Origin: Colwellia polaris
Lineage (GTDB): Bacteria > Pseudomonadota > Gammaproteobacteria > Enterobacterales > Alteromonadaceae
Assembly (NCBI RefSeq): GCF_002104515.1
Contig: NZ_NBOE01000009.1
Coordinates: forward strand, 1 to 64,000
Direction: 5' to 3'
DNA: 64,000 nucleotides
Below the pieces are notes generated by a model that made no database searches, was not told where the DNA came from, and worked only from the letters and a program-made list of their open reading frames with translations. Below are positions 16,060 to 26,027 of the stretch, piece by piece. Each line of letters opens with the position of its first letter. The stretch's first letter is position 1. A program made the translations under genes and the position numbers.

Positions 16060-16408
16060 GAATTCCCCATTGCTGAATTAATTGACTAAACGTCATAGCG
16101 CTTGATTCAAGCATTTTTTGGCTATTAACGAAAGGACTTAATGTTAACCATATAAAGTATCATATATAAATAGTGCATCGTTAAGAATACTAATGCGGCC
16201 AGTGATTAGGCTATTGACTCGCTAACTAATCAAGTAACTCATCATGGAAGTAAACCAGCAAGTATCTACATAACTAACCAAAAATTTAGCTAACTGAGTA
16301 GCCGCTAACGATTAAATTAAAAAGCCTAAGTTCGTTAACGTATACCAACTTAGGCTCTGTGATTACTAAAGTGAGTTAATTTTAAAGCATGATAAAAGGG
16401 GATTGTTG
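16060..16408. other. Intergenic region with one terminator
   Basis: No gene or repeat recognised apart from the hairpin at 16322-16357. Confidence 0.6.
16322..16357 (-). terminator. Terminator of the sugar transporter gene
   Basis: AAGCCTAAGTT / AACTTAGGCT stem with a 14-base loop, 50-85 bases past the stop codon; T-rich on the minus strand (GGCTTTTTAATTT). Confidence 0.75.
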
Positions 16409-17908
16409 CTAATAGTCAGGCTCTTTTACTCTGAGTGTTAATAAACCTGCAATGAGCATACTTACGCCGCCAATAACTAACGAATAAACCGGTTGGTTAT
16501 CGAATACTTTGGTAATGAGGAAGCCTAAAACACTCGCTGCTAATATTTGTGGTAATACAATGAAAAAATTAAATATTCCCATATATAAACCCATTTTTTT
16601 AGCCGGTAAAGCGTTAGCCAAAATAGCGTACGGAATTGATAATATAGAAGCCCAAGCGAAACCTATACCGATCATAGAGATAATAAGTAAGGTTGGATCT
16701 TTAATAAACAGGAATGAAATAAAGCCCGCGCCACCTAAAAATAGGTTAATCATGTGGGCAATACGTAAATTAAAGCGTTTAACCACCAAAGGAATACAAA
16801 TAGCAGCAAAGACAGAGGTTAAGTTGTAAGCTGAAAATAGTACACCGACCCAATCTGCACCTTCATTAAACGCTGCTGAAGTTACGTCAGAGCTACCAAA
16901 ATGGAAATCAGTAACTGCTGCTGTGGTGTAGGTCCACATAGCAAAAAATGGGAACCATGAAAAAAATTGTACAAAGGCTAATTGCTTCATGGTTTGGGGC
17001 ATAGAAAACAAGTCAGACATGACTTGCGCGAAGCCATTTTTACTATTGTTTTTAGCCATTAAGCTGGCGACTAACTGACAAATACCAAAGAAACAAAAAC
17101 CGCCAGCAAGAATAAATAAATTTTGATCTAGTTGTTCGATATTTAATGCCACTAAAGCAAAACTAACAATACCAACCACTAACCAAATTAAACCGCCGGT
17201 GAGATACTTTTGCGCGCTACGGACAATAAAGTCTTCTTCAATGTAATCTTTATCTTCAGCTTCTTGAAAGGCTTTTAGCTCGTCAGGAGAGTATTCTTTA
17301 GTGGAATATATTGTCCATAAAACGGCGAGAAAAAAAACTACGCCACCAGCATAAAAAGCAAACTTTACGGTGTCGGGAACCATACCAGGCTCTGCGACAT
17401 TGCTAATATTAAACCAGTTAGTCATCATCCAAGGTAGAGATGAAGCAACAACGGAGGCAACGCCAATAAAAAAGCTTTGCATAGCATAGCCCATTGCACG
17501 CTGTTTTCTCGGCAACATATCACCAACAAAGGCTCTAAAGGGTTCCATGGAAACGTTTATCGATGCATCCATTATCCATAACATACCGGCTGCCACCCAT
17601 AAAGTAGGGGAGTTAGGCATTATAAATAAAGACAAACTAGCGGCGATTGCACCAAAGAGAAAATAAGGTTTACGTCGGCCTAATCGATTCCAAGTGTTGT
17701 CACTAAAATAGCCAATAATCGGTTGAACAAGTAGTCCCGTTATTGGCGCAGCAACCCATAAAATGGCCATATTTGAATAATCTGCCCCTAGGGTTTGAAA
17801 TATTCGACTGACGTTGGAGTTTTGCAAAGCAAAGCCGAATTGTATTCCCATAAAGCCGAAACACATATTCCAAATTTGCCAAAAATTAAGTTGTGGTTTG
17901 TTGGTCAT
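16409..17908 (-). CDS. GPH/SLC45-type sugar transporter (probable maltose/maltodextrin permease)
   Basis: 499 residues with about 12 membrane segments. The motifs QNSNVSRIFQTLGA, PITGLLVQPIIGYFSDNTW and GRRKPYFLFGA are typical of the GPH/SLC45 branch of the MFS, whose bacterial members near maltose genes carry maltose or maltodextrins into the cell. A hydrophilic loop around 205-230 separates the two halves. A palindrome at 18040-18053 upstream matches the sites near the phosphorylase and LacI regulator, linking it to that regulon. Substrate is inferred from context. The inserted DUF3565 and GNAT genes separate it from the regulator. Confidence 0.85.
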   Translation of the reverse strand: MTNKPQLNFWQIWNMCFGFMGIQFGFALQNSNVSRIFQTLGADYSNMAILWVAAPITGLLVQPIIGYFSDNTWNRLGRRKPYFLFGAIAASLSLFIMPNSPTLWVAAGMLWIMDASINVSMEPFRAFVGDMLPRKQRAMGYAMQSFFIGVASVVASSLPWMMTNWFNISNVAEPGMVPDTVKFAFYAGGVVFFLAVLWTIYSTKEYSPDELKAFQEAEDKDYIEEDFIVRSAQKYLTGGLIWLVVGIVSFALVALNIEQLDQNLFILAGGFCFFGICQLVASLMAKNNSKNGFAQVMSDLFSMPQTMKQLAFVQFFSWFPFFAMWTYTTAAVTDFHFGSSDVTSAAFNEGADWVGVLFSAYNLTSVFAAICIPLVVKRFNLRIAHMINLFLGGAGFISFLFIKDPTLLIISMIGIGFAWASILSIPYAILANALPAKKMGLYMGIFNFFIVLPQILAASVLGFLITKVFDNQPVYSLVIGGVSMLIAGLLTLRVKEPDY

Positions 17909-18039
17909 AAACGAACTCTTATTGTTATAAATTGTCGTTAATCTTTATTATTCTTCGGTCTCAATATTTTTTTAACAGAATAATACGTTAACATTATTAA
18001 TTTCCATCTTAGCAATAGTCTATTAGTTACAACATTAGC

Positions 18040-18053
18040 TGCATACGTATTCA
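18040..18053. promoter_or_regulatory. LacI-family operator-like palindrome 3
   Basis: TGCATACGTATTCA, one mismatch from the perfect palindrome at 13588-13601, 132 bases upstream of the sugar transporter start. Confidence 0.65.
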
Positions 18054-18114
18054 CCTGTTATTCAGGCTCTGTTTGAATAAGTACAAGGTAAAATAAGAGG
18101 GTAGCTAATTAGGT

Positions 18115-18642
18115 TTAGCTATTTAAGTTTTGTTGACGCCATTGCTGTTCGTCAATGGCATCGCTTTCATCGTTTAATCGCTCAATAAAGGTTATGCCAT
18201 CAAGGTGATCTAACTCGTGCTGAAAAATTCTCGCCAGAAATCCGGTTAAGGTTTTATGATGCTTTGTAGCGTTTTCATCAAGATATTTAACGTCTATGCT
18301 GGTATATCTAGAGACAAGCGCACGCTTGCCTTTCACACTTAAACAACCTTCCCAAGCTAACTCTTGCTGATGACTCCTTGCAATTATTTCTGGATTTATG
18401 ATGACACTAGGTGCAAGTAATGGCGCATCAGGATAGCGTTCATTTGGGGCAGAGCACATAATAAATAATCGAAGACTTTTACCTACCTGTGGCGCCGCAA
18501 TACCCACGCCTTTTTCGGCGGCAACGGTAGCTTTTAGATCAACAATTAACTGCTTTATTTCATCAGTGTTAATCTTGTCTACAGGCTTGGCAATAGCCGC
18601 CAATATAGGTGCGCCTCGTTGTAAAACTATTAAGGTATTCAA
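18115..18642 (-). CDS. def: Peptide deformylase
   Basis: 175 residues with the three signature motifs: GVGIAAPQ (46-52), EGCLS (C100 metal ligand) and QHELDH (H142, E143, H146). It removes the formyl group from new proteins, using Fe or Zn. It starts with TTG at 18642. It is not next to fmt, so it is probably an extra, non-housekeeping copy; that is inference, because the rest of the genome is not seen. It follows an MFS gene by 41 bases on the same strand and may be co-transcribed. Confidence 0.92.
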   Translation of the reverse strand: MNTLIVLQRGAPILAAIAKPVDKINTDEIKQLIVDLKATVAAEKGVGIAAPQVGKSLRLFIMCSAPNERYPDAPLLAPSVIINPEIIARSHQQELAWEGCLSVKGKRALVSRYTSIDVKYLDENATKHHKTLTGFLARIFQHELDHLDGITFIERLNDESDAIDEQQWRQQNLNS

Positions 18643-18683
18643 ATTGCTATCTCACTTATGCATTTTTTAAAACATGGCAGTTG

Positions 18684-19961
18684 CTAATTGGCCGCTTTAT
18701 TTGCTAACAACCGACGAGTTTTATCGCGCTCTTTTTTAAAGTAAAACCAACTCACTATAAACAAAATGATAATAAATGGCAGACTGGTAAATACCACAAC
18801 ATGCCAACCCGCTTTAAATAATATCCATCCAGCTAATAACGAAGCCGTGGCCTGAAAGCCAAAAATAATAAAGTCGTTAACCGCCTGCACTTTATGTCGC
18901 TCGCTGTCGCGATAACTTTGTGGCAGTAATGATGTGCCAGTAAGAAAAAGAAAATTCCAGCCAATACCCAATAATACTAATGCCCACCAGTAATGTATTA
19001 CTTGCTCGCCAGACAATGCAATAACGGTAACCACAGCATAAATAATGGTGCCGGCTAACATTAAGTTCTTTAAACCAATGCGTTTAACTAATAACGCAGT
19101 AAATAAAGAAGGAATAAACATAGCAGCAATATGACTTTGAATGACCCACTTTGTATCGTTTAAGCTATGACCATGTAATTTATGCATACTTAATGGCGTT
19201 GCGGTCATTAAATAACTCATTAACGCAAAACCAATGGCGGCTGAGAGAATCGAAATTATAAAAATAGGTTGTTTAATAATGACACTTAACGGCCGAGCTT
19301 CACCTGGACTATTGTTGTGTGTTACATCGGGGTTTTTAAAACTTAGCATGAATAACATAGCAATAACAAAGAGCCCAGCAAGGCATAAAAATGAACCGGC
19401 ATAGCCATAAGGCGAGCTAACCCAGTCTTTCGCGGTTACGGCAATTTCAGGACCTAAAAACGCAGAAAAAATACCACTAAGCATTAAAATAGAAAGCACT
19501 CTAGGTATTTCATTACTATCACTTAAGCTTTCAATCGCGGCAAAACGTAATTGTTGAATAAATGCGGTACTAACACCAAAGAATAAACTCGCTAAAACTA
19601 GCAGCTCGAAACTACCGTTTAATGCGGCAATTGCGGCGAGTAACGTACCCGAAAATCCAACACTAAAACCGGTAAATGTAGCAAAACGGCGCCCTTTATT
19701 TTTTGCTAATAAAGCCGCAGGAATAGCACCACTAGCCACACCCAGTATCATGATAGTAACGGGCAAGGTTACTAATGCAGGATCCGCTCCCATACTCGTG
19801 GCTAAAATGCCTCCGATAAAAACAATAACTGGTGATGCTGCCATAACTAAAGGCTGCACTAAAAAGAGTAACCAGATATTTTTCGGCAATACAAATAATC
19901 GCTGTAAGCCAATAAAGCTTAAAATTAATAACGCAAGGGTAATGATAATATTCGAGAGCAT
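18684..19961 (-). CDS. MFS transporter
   Basis: 425 residues with about 12 hydrophobic segments and the usual central loop (around 210-225). The conserved loop after segment 2 reads LLAKNKGRRFATFTGF. Segments are long and regular with no extra domain. Substrate unknown; the sequence looks like a drug-exporter or general MFS group. It lies upstream of the deformylase in a probable two-gene unit. Confidence 0.8.
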   Translation of the reverse strand: MLSNIIITLALLILSFIGLQRLFVLPKNIWLLFLVQPLVMAASPVIVFIGGILATSMGADPALVTLPVTIMILGVASGAIPAALLAKNKGRRFATFTGFSVGFSGTLLAAIAALNGSFELLVLASLFFGVSTAFIQQLRFAAIESLSDSNEIPRVLSILMLSGIFSAFLGPEIAVTAKDWVSSPYGYAGSFLCLAGLFVIAMLFMLSFKNPDVTHNNSPGEARPLSVIIKQPIFIISILSAAIGFALMSYLMTATPLSMHKLHGHSLNDTKWVIQSHIAAMFIPSLFTALLVKRIGLKNLMLAGTIIYAVVTVIALSGEQVIHYWWALVLLGIGWNFLFLTGTSLLPQSYRDSERHKVQAVNDFIIFGFQATASLLAGWILFKAGWHVVVFTSLPFIIILFIVSWFYFKKERDKTRRLLANKAAN

Positions 19962-20156
19962 TTTTGACCCTGTAATTGCTGTAGGTAAAATTGAAGAGAG
20001 ATGTTTTTATATAACATTATTATACTCATGCCTAAACATATTCTTAAATGAAATGTTAAATCTATAATTTTTATATTTTCCCCATTTATAGATTTTTTAT
20101 AAGATTTTATTTGTTTAAGTTTTCATTATTAGCTTCTCTTTAAAAAGGACAGCTAA

Positions 20157-21830
20157 ATGCAATCATACAAATTATGTATTCCACTTTTTTTCTCAGTAAA
20201 TAGTTACGCATTTTATGAAAATGAAGATGTAAACGAAACGGCAAGTGAGTTTATCGCGCCTATAATGGTCACTATCCCTGCGGGTAGTTTTAAGATGGGA
20301 GATATCGACGAAGAAGATGCTCAGCCTATTCGTAAAGTTACTCTATCTGAGTTTAGCTTGGGAAAATATGAAGTAACTGTGAAAGAGTTTCGACACTTTG
20401 TTGAACAAACAGGCTATAAAATGCCTTCTCAATGCACCCATAAACTCAATGGTTGGTTTAATTATGGTAAAACTGATGGAACTTGGGAAAATAACTCATT
20501 AAATACTAGCGACTTTCAACCGGTAAATTGTATTGGTTGGCAAGCGGAAAATGCGTATGCTCAGTGGTTAAAAAAAGAAACTGGCCACCCTTATCGTTTA
20601 CCGAGTGAAGCTGAGTGGGAATATGCCGCGAGGGCGGGTACAAGCAATCGATATTACTTTGGTGATGACACAGAACAAACCCTAGTCTGTGACTATGAAA
20701 ACACGGCTGATTTAACCGGTGAGAACATTTTACAACGAGATGCTAGTACTAGCTATGTGAACTTTTTTAATGGTAAATCTAACTGTGTTGATCACGCGGC
20801 TTATGCCAGTATTGTTGGTATGTATAAGCCTAACCCTTTTGGTTTACACGATATGATCAGTAATGTGGTCGAATTTATTGCAGATTGTTATAAAGATAAT
20901 TATAAAGACGCGCACCGTGACGGTAAGCCTTGGGAGAATAACGAGTGTGAATATCGGGTTGCACGAGGCGGTAGTTGGCACTGGAATACTTTTCCTGTTA
21001 GTAGAAGAGGTGTTATGGGGGAAGACTTTGTTGGCGGAGTAGAAGGTTTTAGGTTGGCGCTTGATGGTGCAGCACCAAGCCTATCGAACAGCACGAAAAA
21101 ATTTTACAAAGACTTAAAAGTAGCGCAGCGCAGCGAACAATTAAAACGAGATGCTATTTTACCTTACCCAGATACGGTAAAAAATTTAACACTGGATCAA
21201 ACAGCAGAAATGGTGACGCTAACGTGGGACAAAAATGCAGAGACTGATATTGAAAGTTATCGAATCTATAGAAATGCCGCCACGGGTAGCACTTTTAAAT
21301 TATTAGCTGCAAATATAATTGAAACCACCTTTAAAGATGCGAACATAGATAGTCATCAATATGAATATACTGTTGTCGCGGTTAGGCACCATCAACAAAG
21401 CGATTATAGTAATAGGGTAAAAACTCAAGCGTCATGGGTGCGTGCTCCAGGCAGAATAGAAGCTGAAGCCGCCGCAGAGCTGAGTGATGCTAGTGTAGCT
21501 AGAACATCTGATATTGACGGCAAACTCAATTTAACCGGCTCTAGGGGAATAGGTGATAAAGCGATAATAACTTATCAGCTGACAGTAGAAAAATCAGGAA
21601 ATTATAATTTAACTTACCGTTTAGCTGCTCCTCGAGATACTGAAGGCTTTGCAATATTAGTTAATGATAAAGAGTTAGCAAGAGAAAGAATAACTAGCAC
21701 AGGTGGCTATAACAAATGGAAAACGCAAACAGGAATTACCATTTACCTTGAGAAAGGCAACAGTAAACTGACATTAAAGTCACTTGATAGTCACTGGAAG
21801 CTAAATTGGATAAACCTTAAACACGATTAG
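20157..21830 (+). CDS. Secreted FGE-fold protein with Fn3 and CBM6-like domains
   Basis: 557 residues. A short N-terminal hydrophobic stretch (about 5-19) is a probable signal peptide. Residues about 36-305 form a formylglycine-generating-enzyme (SUMF1)-type domain: VTIPAGSFKMGD, YEVTVKEF, RLPSEAEWEYAARAG, ARGGSW. A fibronectin type III domain (about 330-415) and a CBM6-like beta-sandwich (RIEAEAAAEL to the C-terminus, about 420-555) follow. The region after RGGSW contains no cysteine pair, so it is unlikely to make formylglycine as true FGE does. A carbohydrate-binding or structural role outside the cytoplasm is more likely. AAGGA precedes the ATG. It is convergent with the CadC-like regulator. 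Confidence 0.82.
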   Translation: MQSYKLCIPLFFSVNSYAFYENEDVNETASEFIAPIMVTIPAGSFKMGDIDEEDAQPIRKVTLSEFSLGKYEVTVKEFRHFVEQTGYKMPSQCTHKLNGWFNYGKTDGTWENNSLNTSDFQPVNCIGWQAENAYAQWLKKETGHPYRLPSEAEWEYAARAGTSNRYYFGDDTEQTLVCDYENTADLTGENILQRDASTSYVNFFNGKSNCVDHAAYASIVGMYKPNPFGLHDMISNVVEFIADCYKDNYKDAHRDGKPWENNECEYRVARGGSWHWNTFPVSRRGVMGEDFVGGVEGFRLALDGAAPSLSNSTKKFYKDLKVAQRSEQLKRDAILPYPDTVKNLTLDQTAEMVTLTWDKNAETDIESYRIYRNAATGSTFKLLAANIIETTFKDANIDSHQYEYTVVAVRHHQQSDYSNRVKTQASWVRAPGRIEAEAAAELSDASVARTSDIDGKLNLTGSRGIGDKAIITYQLTVEKSGNYNLTYRLAAPRDTEGFAILVNDKELARERITSTGGYNKWKTQTGITIYLEKGNSKLTLKSLDSHWKLNWINLKHD

Positions 21831-21845
21831 TCTTAAACATACAAC

Positions 21846-21898
21846 ATAACGCTAGCCTTATTCGTGGCTTAACTTCTGGCTTTAGTGCTGGCGTTATT
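21846..21898. terminator. Possible bidirectional hairpin between convergent genes
   Basis: Arms ATAACGCTAGC and GCTGGCGTTAT (one mismatch) with a 30-base loop between the FGE-like gene and the CadC-like gene. Confidence 0.4.
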
Positions 21899-21928
21899 GT
21901 AATTAATCTCTTCAACTTTAAGATGATC

Positions 21929-23752
21929 TTATAAGTTAAGTGCAATCAACTTTTCTTCATTATTGCGTCGCCAATAGTCAGTAGACTTTTCATTAATATA
22001 CTGACAATAAAAAGCATGATTACTTTGTTTGATTTTTGTACTACACAGCAGTAAAGCCATATCTAAACTAAGGTAGGTATCACCAGCTAACTCTGCTTGT
22101 TCAAAAGTGCGTGCAGCATAAGTAAAAAATGCCGTATCATTTTTCTGTGCTTGTGCCAGCAAGGTTCTTAAATATGAATTCTGAGCATTATCTGTATTAA
22201 TATTATCGAGCAGCATTTGTGCATCTAACAGGTTTTTTTGACTTATATAGTATTTCATTAATTGTTGACGACTATTTTGTGCAGCCCAAAAATCAGGCGT
22301 TAAAGCGGCAAGCTTTAGCACTTGTTTTAAGTGTGGCTCTTTATCTTCTATATTTTTAGCAAAAATAGCGTAGTGATAAGGCACAATAGCAAAATGGTAG
22401 CTTGGTAATTTATACGCCTTCATTTTGTTTTCAGCTTGCTTTAAATAAAGATATTTATCTTCTTCTTGATGATTTTTGTATGCTAATACCGAAAGGTAAG
22501 TTAAAGCACTTAACTCTCGTTCTTTATCTTGAGCATTAAATGCTAACTGTGCTGACTTAAGTAGGCTTTGTTTAACTTCTGGGTAATCTTTCTTATGATG
22601 GTCTAACCAAGATTGTGCAAACCAAGCATCGGCTTGTCGCTTTACATCATTAATTTTTTGAAATTGCTCGATAGCACTCGTAAGTTTCTCGGCACTTAAA
22701 TCGAACAGCTCTTTACAGGTTAAAATTTCACTCTGAAAGAGTAACGCATTGCCAATATATTGTATTTGGTTTTGTGTTGCAGAAATATTCTCCAATTTGT
22801 TTGCCATTACCATGGCTTTTTCTAACTCACCCACCATTATGTAGGTATTAATAAGCTGACCAAGAATAATGAGATCATTTGGCGCTTGTTGATGAGCAAT
22901 GGATAAGTTGGCTTGCTGAAGCTCTGGAGCTTGAACACTATTAAGCAGATTATAAATAACCGGTTGTTGTAAGTGTTGTTGCAGTTGTTTTAAAACAGTT
23001 TGTTGATTGTTACCTGAGATTTGACCTTGCCAATTAGCAAATGGACCTTTTAGCATAAAGTCGAGATAAGTCTGATTGTTATGATTACGCAACGAGCCAG
23101 TTAACACTAAGGGATGCTGTGCTGCTAAAAGTGGGTATTCAAGCTCAGCTGAGGTTTGAAAGTCAGCGGTATTTAATTGAGATAATTCGGTAAAATCAAA
23201 ATACGCATTATCTTCAAGTTTAATAACCTTAGACTCTTGCTGGTTAGTCATCGGGATATAAGAAATTTTAATCACCGAATTGTTGTCTTCTTGAGCTGGC
23301 CTACTCATTAACTTAATTGCTATAAAAACAAGAAAGGCAATACTAACTAGCGTTAATATTATCCAGTGATTTATCGCTTTTGTTTCAACTAAATCACTTG
23401 TTTTTTGCTCTGCTTTATTTGCATTTGCACTAGACTTTTCGGTTTCATTCACTAAGTCTATAGCATCAATATTGAGCTGCCATTGATAACCACGTTTTGA
23501 AAAAGTTTTTATTGCCTGATTACCTAAAAGAGCTCTTAGGTTACTAATACTTTGAAAAACAGCCTGCTCTGATACAACTTTGTCTTGCCAAACATGAGAT
23601 AAAATTTCTTCTTTACTAAAAACATTATCTGAATGTTCCAGTAAAAGTTTGAGTACTTTGGCTTCATTATGTCGAATAGCTAGCGCCTGATTATCTTTTT
23701 TCAGCACTAAACTTGTACTATCAAATTCAAAATTTTGAAATATATAACGCAT
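21929..23752 (-). CDS. CadC-like membrane-bound winged-helix regulator with C-terminal helical repeats
   Basis: 607 residues. Residues 1-95 are an OmpR/PhoB-type winged helix (FEFDSTSLVL, RHNEAKVLKLLLEH, KEEILSHVWQ, ISNLRALLG, FSKRGYQW). A low-complexity linker leads to one membrane segment (about 129-148). The rest is a helical, TPR-like region facing the periplasm. This is the ToxR/CadC layout: DNA binding in the cytoplasm, signal sensing outside. Target genes and signal are unknown. The nearest gene is the secreted FGE-like protein, convergent, so regulation of it is possible but not shown. Confidence 0.85.
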   Translation of the reverse strand: MRYIFQNFEFDSTSLVLKKDNQALAIRHNEAKVLKLLLEHSDNVFSKEEILSHVWQDKVVSEQAVFQSISNLRALLGNQAIKTFSKRGYQWQLNIDAIDLVNETEKSSANANKAEQKTSDLVETKAINHWIILTLVSIAFLVFIAIKLMSRPAQEDNNSVIKISYIPMTNQQESKVIKLEDNAYFDFTELSQLNTADFQTSAELEYPLLAAQHPLVLTGSLRNHNNQTYLDFMLKGPFANWQGQISGNNQQTVLKQLQQHLQQPVIYNLLNSVQAPELQQANLSIAHQQAPNDLIILGQLINTYIMVGELEKAMVMANKLENISATQNQIQYIGNALLFQSEILTCKELFDLSAEKLTSAIEQFQKINDVKRQADAWFAQSWLDHHKKDYPEVKQSLLKSAQLAFNAQDKERELSALTYLSVLAYKNHQEEDKYLYLKQAENKMKAYKLPSYHFAIVPYHYAIFAKNIEDKEPHLKQVLKLAALTPDFWAAQNSRQQLMKYYISQKNLLDAQMLLDNINTDNAQNSYLRTLLAQAQKNDTAFFTYAARTFEQAELAGDTYLSLDMALLLCSTKIKQSNHAFYCQYINEKSTDYWRRNNEEKLIALNL

Positions 23753-24110
23753 TGTTTTTATTATAATGTATCGTATGATTATTTGTTTTACAGGTATCTT
23801 AACTTATTAGGTGATGAAGCGTATGAATTTATTAATTCTACAATGAAAAAGGCTAGCAGAGATTTAAGGTTACAGAAAATAGTTAATCTAATTTGAGCAA
23901 TGTAGCTAATGTAGCTGCTAATACAATCGTCACTATGCGGTACAATTTACCTTCCTATTTGTAATATTCGATAAATTTTTTAATTATTTATTATCAACAT
24001 GCAAACTGAGTGCTAAACTCTGCGCTCAATATTATTCATTTACACGGTTATGTTAGGTGAATAAAAACTTATTAATTCAGTTTAAACCAATTTAAGTCAA
24101 AAGAGTCGTA
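23753..24110. other. Intergenic region upstream of recR
   Basis: 358 bases that must hold the recR promoter and that of the divergent CadC-like gene. dnaX and ybaB, which precede recR in E. coli, are absent. An open stretch without a start codon ends at TGA near 23896; it is not supported as a gene. Confidence 0.5.
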
Positions 24111-24716
24111 ATGAAATTTAGCCCGTTAGTTCAAGAACTTATTGATTCATTAAAGTGTTTACCTGGTGTTGGTGCAAAGTCAGCACAACGTATGGCTTTT
24201 CATTTACTTGAGCGCAATCGCCATGGTGGCAGTAAGCTTTCTCAAACGTTAGCGCGCGCTATGGAAAATATTGGTCATTGCCAACAATGTCGTAATTTTA
24301 CAGAAGAAGAGCTATGTGAAATTTGTCAAAGTCCTAAGCGTAAAATAGCCACGCAATTATGTATTGTTGAAACACCTGCCGACGTTATTGCGATAGAGCA
24401 AACCGGTGAGTTTCAAGGACGCTACTTTGTGTTAATGGGGCATTTATCTCCGCTTGATGGTATTGGTCCCGATGATTTAGGTTTAGATATTTTAGAAAAA
24501 CAACTCGCTTCAGGTCAATTTAGTGAAGTTATTTTAGCCACTAACCCTACTGTAGAGGGCGAAGCCACCGCGCACTTTATTGCTGAACTTACCCAAACCT
24601 ATGATGTTGAAATATCAAGAATTGCACATGGTGTACCTGTTGGCGGTGAATTAGAATATGTTGACGGTAATACATTGTCGCATGCCTTGTCGGGGCGAAA
24701 AAACTATAACTTTTAG
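24111..24716 (+). CDS. recR: Recombination mediator protein RecR
   Basis: 201 residues, full length. It has the N-terminal helix-hairpin-helix ([17 protein letters not shown], 17-33), a Cys4 zinc finger (C57, C60, C69, C72), a Toprim domain ([18 protein letters not shown] onward) and the C-terminal [12 protein letters not shown]. With RecO and RecF it loads RecA on gapped DNA. htpG and adk follow as in E. coli, except that an MFS gene on the other strand lies between recR and htpG. dnaX and ybaB are not upstream. Confidence 0.97.
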   Translation: MKFSPLVQELIDSLKCLPGVGAKSAQRMAFHLLERNRHGGSKLSQTLARAMENIGHCQQCRNFTEEELCEICQSPKRKIATQLCIVETPADVIAIEQTGEFQGRYFVLMGHLSPLDGIGPDDLGLDILEKQLASGQFSEVILATNPTVEGEATAHFIAELTQTYDVEISRIAHGVPVGGELEYVDGNTLSHALSGRKNYNF

Positions 24717-24836
24717 TGCTAACTTGTTTTATATCTTTCAGCTTTTTTGCTCAGAACTCTGCTAAGTCTATTGGCTTTAACTTGTGAATACACTTAGCAG
24801 TGAATGTAGCAGTGAATGGCGCTTAACAGTAAAATA

Positions 24837-26027
24837 CTAGCCAATAATTTTAACAGGTGTTTTAACAATTAAATTTGTTTGTGCATATTTAAGTAATAAA
24901 ATTCCACAACAAACAATAAACGCGGTGAGATAAAGTGCCGCATTGTAATTATGAAATTTTGCGATTAACGCCACGCAATATAACGGCGCCACCACTTGTC
25001 CTACTCCATAAGCTGCGGTAATTAATCCCATAATAAAAACTGGGTTTTTACCTGCGAGCTGGCCACCATAATTCATAAACAATGAAACAAGCCCAATAAA
25101 GGTGGCTCCGAATAAAATGCCGCTGATCAAATTAAGATAAATATTAGCGGAAAATATCGGGATTAAAATGCCAACCACCTGCAAGGCCATTGCCACCATC
25201 ATAATATCGATACTGTTATATTTGTGTGCTAAACGCATCCAGATAATACAAGAAGGAATACCGGCTAAACCTACCGCTAACCAAGCGTAACCACCATAAC
25301 CATCAAGTCCAGGTAATGAGTTAACAATATCAGGTAAAAACGTTGCTTGAACTACCATGCCTACACCTTCAGTAAAGTAGGCTAGTGCCAATACAATAAC
25401 TAGGGGAGTAAATAGTGACTTATCAAAATTATGTTTAACCACTTGCTCTGCAGGTTGTTTTTCAAAACTGAGAATATAGCCTGAATAACAAGCGAACACG
25501 GTACCTGCAATGGCTAATATGAACCAAGCATTTTGCCAGTTACCGCCAGAAGAAAATACAGCACGCATAATTAAATCAGACACTAAAATAGAAAAGCCTA
25601 AGCCACTAAAGTGAATACCCATTGCTTTAGTTTTATTGGTGTTTTGTAACTTTGACATCACAATAGCCGAGCCCACAACAAGTGCCATGGCAGCACCGAA
25701 CCCTGCGAGTAAACGTGATATTAACCAAATAATGTTATTTTCATTAAAGGCTAAAACCAGGGATGTTAAAATACATAAAACTAAGCCGATACGAAAGAAT
25801 TTAACTTTGGCGTGTATATCTTTTATAAAAATTGAAAAAATTGAGCCAGATAAATAACCGACATAATTAATCGATGCCAACAAGCCTGCAAAAGCAATAC
25901 TGAGGTCTTCTTCTAACATAGCAGGGAGTAATGATGTAAAAGCAAATCGCGCAACTCCAACACCAATAACTAACGCCAAAATACCTGCTAATAAAATAGC
26001 GGCATTGTTATTTCGATCAAAAAGCAT
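24837..26027 (-). CDS. YbfB/YjiJ-family MFS transporter
   Basis: 396 residues with about 12 membrane segments. The start (GILALVIGVGVARFAFTSLLPAM as GVARFAF) and INYVGYLSG are typical of the YbfB/YjiJ (DUF1228-type) MFS group. The substrate is unknown for the family. It is inserted on the opposite strand between recR and htpG, breaking the conserved order. Confidence 0.82.
   Translation of the reverse strand: MLFDRNNNAAILLAGILALVIGVGVARFAFTSLLPAMLEEDLSIAFAGLLASINYVGYLSGSIFSIFIKDIHAKVKFFRIGLVLCILTSLVLAFNENNIIWLISRLLAGFGAAMALVVGSAIVMSKLQNTNKTKAMGIHFSGLGFSILVSDLIMRAVFSSGGNWQNAWFILAIAGTVFACYSGYILSFEKQPAEQVVKHNFDKSLFTPLVIVLALAYFTEGVGMVVQATFLPDIVNSLPGLDGYGGYAWLAVGLAGIPSCIIWMRLAHKYNSIDIMMVAMALQVVGILIPIFSANIYLNLISGILFGATFIGLVSLFMNYGGQLAGKNPVFIMGLITAAYGVGQVVAPLYCVALIAKFHNYNAALYLTAFIVCCGILLLKYAQTNLIVKTPVKIIG

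Noticed and set aside
20157-21064. Classical sulfatase-activating enzyme.
   Set aside because: The cysteine pair needed for formylglycine formation is missing and no sulfatase lies in the window.
23780-23898. Open stretch upstream of recR ending ...LRLQKIVNLI, perhaps a gene remnant.
   Set aside because: No start codon in frame before position 23843, no similarity to ybaB or dnaX ends, and it is too short to judge.
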